A model generated the notes under the pieces. It saw only the letters and a list, made by a program, of their open reading frames with translations. It had not been told where the DNA came from and did no database searches. From the NCBI GenBank assembly GCA_964490015.1, contig CAZBBA010000009.1, forward strand, positions 15,517-79,516: a stretch of 64,000 nucleotides of DNA, in the 5' to 3' direction. Position numbers and translations under genes: made by a program. How positions within the stretch are numbered: the stretch's first letter is position 1; each line of letters starts with the position of its first letter. Origin of the DNA: Perlabentimonas sp964490015 (GTDB taxonomy: Bacteria > Bacteroidota > Bacteroidia > Bacteroidales > Tenuifilaceae). Positions 58,590 through 64,000 of the stretch are shown piece by piece.

Positions 58590-59126
58590 CTATCTCCTAA
58601 AATTCTCAACGGCATCAACAATCTGATGGTAATGGTGAGCCATTATATGCTTTAGCCAGTAGGTGTAGCTATCGGGATTTTTGGCAATATCATACCTTAA
58701 GTTTTGCATGGTAATCCACTTGTAGTTGGCAACTTCTTCGGCGTTTGGGTTAGGATTATCCTCGTAAAAGCCAATATAGATATGGTCAATCTCGTTTTCT
58801 GTTAACCCATTGTCGAAATCGATACGGTAATGAAATTTCTCAACAAAGTGTAGGGTGGTGTCAAATCCCATTTCATCTAACAGGCGGATATGAATTGCCT
58901 CGTTCATCTCACTGCCTTTGGGCAGATGGCTGCAGCACGTGTTTGTCCACAGTCCCGGTGAATGGTACTTCTCGTGGGCGCGCTGATGAATCATTAGCTC
59001 ATTGGCCGAGTTAAACACAAATATCGAGAAAGCGCGATGAAGCAATCCTTCCTTGTGTACATCGTGTTTCTCGCCGTAGCCAATTACTTTATCATGCTTA
59101 TCAACAAGCGCTATTGAACCACTCAT
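58590..59126 (-). CDS. idi: Isopentenyl-diphosphate delta-isomerase, type I
   Basis: 178 residues from the ATG at 59126 (MSGSIALVDKHDKVIGYGEKHDVHKEG); an in-frame ATG eight codons upstream is less typical. It interconverts isopentenyl and dimethylallyl diphosphate. The catalytic Cys is in LWTNTCCSHLPKG, and the Glu is in ENEIDHIYIG. The Nudix-like metal site is EMNEAIHIRLLDEMGF. KHDVHKEGLLHRAFSIFVF is the family opening. It is of normal length. A tandem repeat tract abuts its 3' end. Confidence 0.95.
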   Translation of the reverse strand: MSGSIALVDKHDKVIGYGEKHDVHKEGLLHRAFSIFVFNSANELMIHQRAHEKYHSPGLWTNTCCSHLPKGSEMNEAIHIRLLDEMGFDTTLHFVEKFHYRIDFDNGLTENEIDHIYIGFYEDNPNPNAEEVANYKWITMQNLRYDIAKNPDSYTYWLKHIMAHHYHQIVDAVENFRR

Positions 59127-59339
59127 AATTCTGTTTTTTGTTGAATACAAAAGTATTAAAAATCTAAAATTGAATTATTAACAATAAAACACTCCAATGG
59201 TTGATGGCTTTACGATATTTTAACGCGAAATGCGCAATAAATAGGAGTTATCAACAGTTTGATGTTGAAATATTAAATGCAAATTGTTTAGGCTTCGTTG
59301 CATTATTTGTATTTTTACCCCAAATTTAAGCCAAGAACT

Positions 59340-62300
59340 ATGCTTGTAAAATCAGTAAGAGTATTTGCCCTAGTAGTTATCAGCATGCTATACTTTGGGG
59401 CAATGGCTCAGGAATCTGTTCATCACACTCACCCCGATCGTTATCTCAGCGAGGGAATCGATCTTTTCCAGAAGGGCAATTACGTTTCGGCGCAAAAGCA
59501 ATTCCAATTGGCCTCCAAGTATGCCAGTGTGCATGAACTTCACTTAAAGGGCGAGGCCGAGTTTTACAATGCGCTGTGCGCTGTGGAACTCTTCAACAGC
59601 GATGCCGAGTATCTGATGCGAACCTTTATAAATAATTACCCCGATAACCATAAGGTAAACGTTGGCATTTTCGAGTTGGCTAAGCTGCGCTACCGCGAAC
59701 GCAAGTACCGCGATGCAATCTACTGGTTTGGGCAAACCAACCGAAATGGTTTAGATGCTGATCAAAAAGCTGAATATCTATTTAAGCTGGGCTACAGCCA
59801 TTTTATGCAGGAGAGCTTCGATCAGGCCAATCGTGCTTTCTTCGAAATAAAGGATACCAAAAACAAGTACTCTGCCCCAGCAACATACTACTACTCGCAT
59901 ATAGCCTACGATCAGAAAAATTACGCCACTGCGCTTAAAGGTTTTGAGAAGTTGAGTACCGACGAAACCTTTGCGCCGCTTGTTCCTTACTATATAGCGC
60001 AGATTTACTATCTACAGCGTCAGTACAACAAGGTAATTGAGTATGCGCCTCCGCTACTCGAATCGGCAAATACCCGACGTGTTCCCGAGATTGCTCGCCT
60101 AATAGGTGAGTCGTACTACAGGGTTAGGCAGTACGATAAGGCAGTTCCCTTCATCGAGAAGTTTATAGAGAAAACCACTTCGCTTACCCGCGAGGACAAC
60201 TATTTGGTGGGTTTTATTTATTACCGCAATTTCCGATTCGAGGATGCGGTGAAATACCTTGAGCGCGTGCCCACCGAGGAGGATACGCTTAGCCAAAATG
60301 CCTACTACCATTTGGCCGATTGCTACTTGAAGTTAAATCAGAAAGCCAAGGCGCGACAAGCATTTGCCATGGCCTCCAAAACCGATTTTGATATGTCGAT
60401 AAAGGAGGATGCGCTGTTTAATTTTGCGAAAATCACCTACGAAACGCTCTACAACCCATTTAACGAAGCCATCGAGGCGTTCCGCTCGTATATCGATATT
60501 TTTCCCAATAGCCCCAGAGTTGATGAGGCTTATAATTATTTAGTATTAGCTTACACCAATACCAAGAACTACAGAGAGGCGCTGGAGTCGTTGGATAAGA
60601 TAACCAACAAAGATGCTTCCATTCGTCGAGCTTATCAGCGGGTTGCTTTTTTCCGTGGGATTGAACTTTTTCAGAACCTCAACTTCGGTGAGGCCATCGA
60701 GAAGTTTACCCTTTCGCTAAAGTACCCCGAGTTTAGCGAGAAGCTAATGGCGCTCAGCTTATACTGGAGGGCCGAGTCGTTCTATAGGCTCGAGGATTTC
60801 CTGAAAGCGGCCAGAGATTACGATCAATTCCTGTTAACCTCAGGTGCATTTGGACTACCGGAGTACAAGTTGGCGCACTACAATCTGGGCTACGCCCACT
60901 TTAAACTCAAAAATTACGACGATGCCATAGTTTGGTTCCGCAAGTACACCACCATGGCGCTTAAAAATAAGGATGTCTTCCTTGGCGATGCTTACAACCG
61001 GATTGCCGATTCGTACTACATTCAGCGCAGGTACTGGGTTGCGCTCGATTACTACGAGAACGCAATTACTACCAATACCCTCGACGTGGACTACGCTTTT
61101 CTGCAGCGAGGTATAGCATTTGGGCTGGTAGATCGGCCTCAGAAAAAGATTGAAGAGTTACAGTCGTTAATCACCAAGTTTCCAAATTCAAACTATACCG
61201 ACGATGCCCTCTATGAACTGGCCGAAACGTATTTGGCTCTTAATCAGCCTAAGGAGGCCATTAAATACTATGCTCGTATTCAGCAGGATTTTCCGGGCAG
61301 CTCATATTTTGTAAGAGCATTGGTGCAGCTGGGAATTGCCGCATACAACGAGGACGATTCCAATAACGCCATGCGCTACTACAAGCGGGTTGTGGAGGAG
61401 TTTCCCGGTTCGCCCGAGGCAAGGAATGCGCTGGTGGGAATTAGAAATATTTACGTTGATAAGGGTAGCGTTGACGAGTACTTTACCTACGCGTCGCGCT
61501 TAGGCAGTTTGGGCAGCGTTAGCATGGCCGAAAAGGATTCCCTTTCTTACATCTCGGCCGAGCGCTTGTACATGAGCGGCGATTGTGGTAAGGCCATTCA
61601 GAACCTGTCGAAATATTTAGATGATTTTCCCCGTGGTAGCTTTGTGCTGAATGCTCATTTCTACATTGCCGATTGTCACCATCGAAGTGGTAATCTCGAT
61701 AAGGCGTTGGACTCCTACAATCAGGTAATCCAACGACAAAAAAATCCATTCACGGAGCAAACGCTTTTGGCATCATCGGGTATTTTTATGCAACAACAGA
61801 AGTATGCCGATGCCTACGAGGTATACAAGCTACTCGAAACGCTAGCCGATCTTAAATCGAGCCTGCTCGAAGCCCGAGTTGGCATGATGCGTACGGCCAA
61901 GCAACTAGCTCGTCACAGCGAGGTTGTTGATGCAACCAATAAGGTGCTGATAACCGATAAGTTGCCTGCGGAACTCGAGCGCGAGGCACGTTTTACCAAA
62001 GCACTCTCACTGCTTGCACTAAATAGGAGTAAGGAAGCTTTCGACGAGTTTGCCAACGTATCAGGAAATCTTCGCTCGCAGGAGGGTGCCGAGGCTAAGT
62101 ATCGCATGGTTAGAATTTATTTCGATGCTGGAAATCTTGATAAAGCCGAAAACGAGGTGTTTAATTTTGCCGAGAGGAACACACCCCATCAGTACTGGCT
62201 AGCAAAAAGTTTTATGGTGCTTGCCGATATTTATGCAAAACGCAACGACTTTTTCCAGGCCAAGGCCACACTACAGAGTGTTATTGATGGTTACTCTGTA

Positions 62301-62414
62301 CCAAATGATGGAATAATCGATCAGGCTTCGAAACAGCTAACCGAGCTAATTAAAACCGAGAAGGAGAAGCAACGGGGATCATCAAACGATACCATTCAAC
62401 TTAAATGGCAGTAG
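59340..62414 (+). CDS. Large exported TPR-repeat protein
   Basis: 1,024 residues from the ATG at 59340 (MLVKSVRVFALVVISMLYFGAMAQ, signal peptide); the longer frame from 59298 lacks support. Nearly the whole protein is TPR/Sel1-like helical repeats, with about 20 units visible. Typical ones read YDKAVPFIEKFIE, FEDAVKYLERVPTEEDTLSQNAYYHLADCYLKL, and YDDAIVWFRKYTTMALKN. Units contain the YbgF/BamD-like 'TPR with NPNSPxxxEAxxxLA' style (FPNSPRVDEAYNYLVLAY, FPGSPEARNALVG). It is probably a periplasmic scaffold in outer-membrane assembly or transport. It is followed 27 bases later by the outer-membrane beta-barrel gene, so the two are likely co-transcribed and may act together. Confidence 0.85.
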   Translation: MLVKSVRVFALVVISMLYFGAMAQESVHHTHPDRYLSEGIDLFQKGNYVSAQKQFQLASKYASVHELHLKGEAEFYNALCAVELFNSDAEYLMRTFINNYPDNHKVNVGIFELAKLRYRERKYRDAIYWFGQTNRNGLDADQKAEYLFKLGYSHFMQESFDQANRAFFEIKDTKNKYSAPATYYYSHIAYDQKNYATALKGFEKLSTDETFAPLVPYYIAQIYYLQRQYNKVIEYAPPLLESANTRRVPEIARLIGESYYRVRQYDKAVPFIEKFIEKTTSLTREDNYLVGFIYYRNFRFEDAVKYLERVPTEEDTLSQNAYYHLADCYLKLNQKAKARQAFAMASKTDFDMSIKEDALFNFAKITYETLYNPFNEAIEAFRSYIDIFPNSPRVDEAYNYLVLAYTNTKNYREALESLDKITNKDASIRRAYQRVAFFRGIELFQNLNFGEAIEKFTLSLKYPEFSEKLMALSLYWRAESFYRLEDFLKAARDYDQFLLTSGAFGLPEYKLAHYNLGYAHFKLKNYDDAIVWFRKYTTMALKNKDVFLGDAYNRIADSYYIQRRYWVALDYYENAITTNTLDVDYAFLQRGIAFGLVDRPQKKIEELQSLITKFPNSNYTDDALYELAETYLALNQPKEAIKYYARIQQDFPGSSYFVRALVQLGIAAYNEDDSNNAMRYYKRVVEEFPGSPEARNALVGIRNIYVDKGSVDEYFTYASRLGSLGSVSMAEKDSLSYISAERLYMSGDCGKAIQNLSKYLDDFPRGSFVLNAHFYIADCHHRSGNLDKALDSYNQVIQRQKNPFTEQTLLASSGIFMQQQKYADAYEVYKLLETLADLKSSLLEARVGMMRTAKQLARHSEVVDATNKVLITDKLPAELEREARFTKALSLLALNRSKEAFDEFANVSGNLRSQEGAEAKYRMVRIYFDAGNLDKAENEVFNFAERNTPHQYWLAKSFMVLADIYAKRNDFFQAKATLQSVIDGYSVPNDGIIDQASKQLTELIKTEKEKQRGSSNDTIQLKWQ

Positions 62415-62441
62415 CAATCGGTTTTTGAAATTAGGCAAATT

Positions 62442-64000
62442 ATGACAGCAAACCTTTTAAGCAATACATCCGGTATGATTAATCGAATTTCAATACCAAT
62501 AATAGGAATTATCCTAATCCTCTCAGCCAGTTTCTCAGGATTTGGACAGGACGATAAGCTAACCAAGCAGGTGCAGGTAGTGCGACCCTACGAACCAAGC
62601 ATCTCCGATGCTTTTAAGCTAAATCTGCTTCCACAGGTTGAGGATACCATTAGGGTTGTTCCAACCTTTGCGTACAACTTAACATTGCGTCCAGTAACAA
62701 TCGATTTTCCCATAACTTTTATCTCTCCTGCCCGAATGATTGCCGAGCCCTTAACCCGTGCAAGCTGGGGTTATGCCAAGGTTGGTTTTGGAAACTACGC
62801 ATCGCCGTTGGCCGAGATCTTTCTCGCAAATACACGATCCGAGAAGTATTCCTATGGGGGATCGGTTAAGTATAAGGGTTCTTTTGGTAATGTTAAGCTT
62901 GATAATGGCGATAAGGTAGATGCCGATTTTAATCGCATTGGAATTTCCGCATTTGGTAAGCGGATATTCAAAAAATCGGTTCTCGATGGCGGGGTCGATT
63001 ATACATACTTTGGTTACGGCTACTTTGGCAACGATACAACTCCTGCTGCATTGCCTGTTCCCGTCGAGGTTGATCCCCAAAATCAAAAGCGATTTAACTT
63101 GGGTGTAAACTACTTTTCAACCCACAGCGATTCAACCCATTTAAACTATAGGCTGGGAGGTCAGTTTGTCAATTTCTCCGATAACTATAGTAACAAGCAG
63201 AATACTTTTGCGCTAACCTCAAATCTCGACAAGTTTTTTAAGATTGAGAAAGTGGGAGGGAGTTTAAGCGTTATACACCATGGCAATAACTTAAATGATA
63301 TACAAAGTAGTCAGACCCTACTCTCATTATCGCCCTGGATTGGCCTTTTTGGAAAGCAATGGCGAACCCAGGCGGGAGTCTCAGCTGTAATCAGTATCAA
63401 CGAGTTTGGTACACAAACCCATTTTTACCCAATTGCCCAGCTGTCGTATGATATAGTTGGAAATTACATGATACCCTATTTCCAGTTTAGTGGATATCTA
63501 GAGGATAATAATTACTCCAAGATCTTAGCCGAGAATCCATGGGTGCTGCCAGGCCTCGATGTGGCCAATACCAGCCATAAACTAATTATCAAGGGTGGAC
63601 TAAAAGGCAATATGAGCGCTCGGGTTTCATACAATATATCAGGTAGTTTTTCGCTTATCGATAGCGCTTATTTCTTTGTGAATACGGTTGATCCTGATAA
63701 TTCATTTTTGGGGAATACTTTCGATGTGGTTTACGACAATATTCGCTATAAAACCCTGGTGGGGGAACTTACCATTACCCCAATCAGCAGGGTAAAGCTG
63801 GCACTACAGGCCGAGTATAATATTTACACAATGAATGAGCTAAATGCAGCATGGCATAAGCCCAATTACCTGGGTAGGGCTACACTTAGTTACAATATAA
63901 AGGATAAAATCCTTGTAAATGCTGCTTTTTACCTTGAGGGAAAGAGAAATGTTCAGGCACTCAATGGAGATATTTTAGAGATTGATGGTGTTATGGATTT
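62442..64000 (+). CDS. Outer-membrane beta-barrel (TonB-receptor-like) protein, partial
   Basis: A partial gene that continues beyond the window. The frame is open from the ATG at 62442 (MTANLLSNTSG); an ATG at 62475 (MINRISIPIIGIILILSASFSGFGQ) gives a cleaner signal peptide and may be the true start. After the signal come QVQVVRPYEPSISDAFKLNLLPQVEDTI and a plug-like or extended region. Many amphipathic beta strands follow with aromatic girdles (GGVDYTYFGYGYFG, LNYRLGGQFVNF, SHKLIIKGGLKGNMSARVSYNISG), which fits a large outer-membrane barrel. The function is unknown. The frame lies 27 bases after the large TPR gene and probably forms a two-gene operon with it. Confidence 0.8.
   Translation, partial: MTANLLSNTSGMINRISIPIIGIILILSASFSGFGQDDKLTKQVQVVRPYEPSISDAFKLNLLPQVEDTIRVVPTFAYNLTLRPVTIDFPITFISPARMIAEPLTRASWGYAKVGFGNYASPLAEIFLANTRSEKYSYGGSVKYKGSFGNVKLDNGDKVDADFNRIGISAFGKRIFKKSVLDGGVDYTYFGYGYFGNDTTPAALPVPVEVDPQNQKRFNLGVNYFSTHSDSTHLNYRLGGQFVNFSDNYSNKQNTFALTSNLDKFFKIEKVGGSLSVIHHGNNLNDIQSSQTLLSLSPWIGLFGKQWRTQAGVSAVISINEFGTQTHFYPIAQLSYDIVGNYMIPYFQFSGYLEDNNYSKILAENPWVLPGLDVANTSHKLIIKGGLKGNMSARVSYNISGSFSLIDSAYFFVNTVDPDNSFLGNTFDVVYDNIRYKTLVGELTITPISRVKLALQAEYNIYTMNELNAAWHKPNYLGRATLSYNIKDKILVNAAFYLEGKRNVQALNGDILEIDGVMD

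Overview
The window reads as chromosome of a Bacteroidota member, most likely order Bacteroidales. The supporting signs are Bacteroidetes-type -7 promoter elements (TAnnTTTG), few Shine-Dalgarno sequences, three TPR plus PD40-repeat envelope proteins, a large signal peptidase I, a PG0541-type PII-like gene next to an RND pump, an alpha/beta-type E1 dehydrogenase, and intergenic repeats of a kind common in this phylum. No rRNA, tRNA, CRISPR array, insertion sequence or prophage was recognised. The genus cannot be named from the sequence alone.

Layout. 1-8.9 kb: a partial 2-oxoacid dehydrogenase E1, a CsgG-like secreted protein, two small Cys-rich membrane proteins of NqrM type facing an ApbE flavin transferase, a GT2 glycosyltransferase fused to a degenerate sugar-transferase module, a MATE exporter and a PLP aminotransferase. 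8.9-10.3 kb: a small accessory island with a dispersed-repeat-like stretch and a VapC/DUF6364-type toxin-antitoxin pair. 10.3-15.4 kb: an NhaC antiporter, a hybrid histidine kinase and a methyltransferase. 15.5-22.7 kb: a 1,715-residue cation-chloride-cotransporter-like protein ending in a P-loop NTPase and winged-helix region, then an MscS-type channel, then the E2 acyltransferase of a 2-oxoacid dehydrogenase. 23.0-26.9 kb: two paralogous TPR/PD40 proteins. 27.0-32.5 kb: housekeeping genes (GNAT, HSDR_N-type nuclease domain, AMP nucleosidase, holA, rhomboid, Nudix, class IV aminotransferase, YqgE). 32.7-44.7 kb: an output-less Cache/HAMP/GAF/PAS sensor, an M28 peptidase with an apparent 1-base frameshift in its signal peptide, bcp-recA, a SNF2 helicase, dapB-lepB and a TraB/GumN protein. 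44.8-49.0 kb: a third TPR/PD40 protein with SPOR-like repeats, a complete subclass B1 metallo-beta-lactamase and a CheY-like regulator. 48.7-56.0 kb: a TetR-TolC-MFP-RND-PII-like efflux operon and an acyl-carrier-like gene. 56.2-64.0 kb: a copper P-type ATPase, idi, and a giant TPR protein with the start of an outer-membrane beta-barrel.

The two strongest leads are these. (1) The cation-chloride cotransporter/NTPase fusion sits 19 bases before an MscS-type channel gene; together they suggest a nucleotide-gated or nucleotide-sensing ion and volume control unit. (2) The promoters of the TetR efflux operon and of the neighbouring Ser-less acyl-carrier-like gene share a -7 box and a dyad at identical spacing, which suggests one regulon linking efflux and an acyl-carrier-like protein. 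All functional statements come from motif reading; no database search was run.
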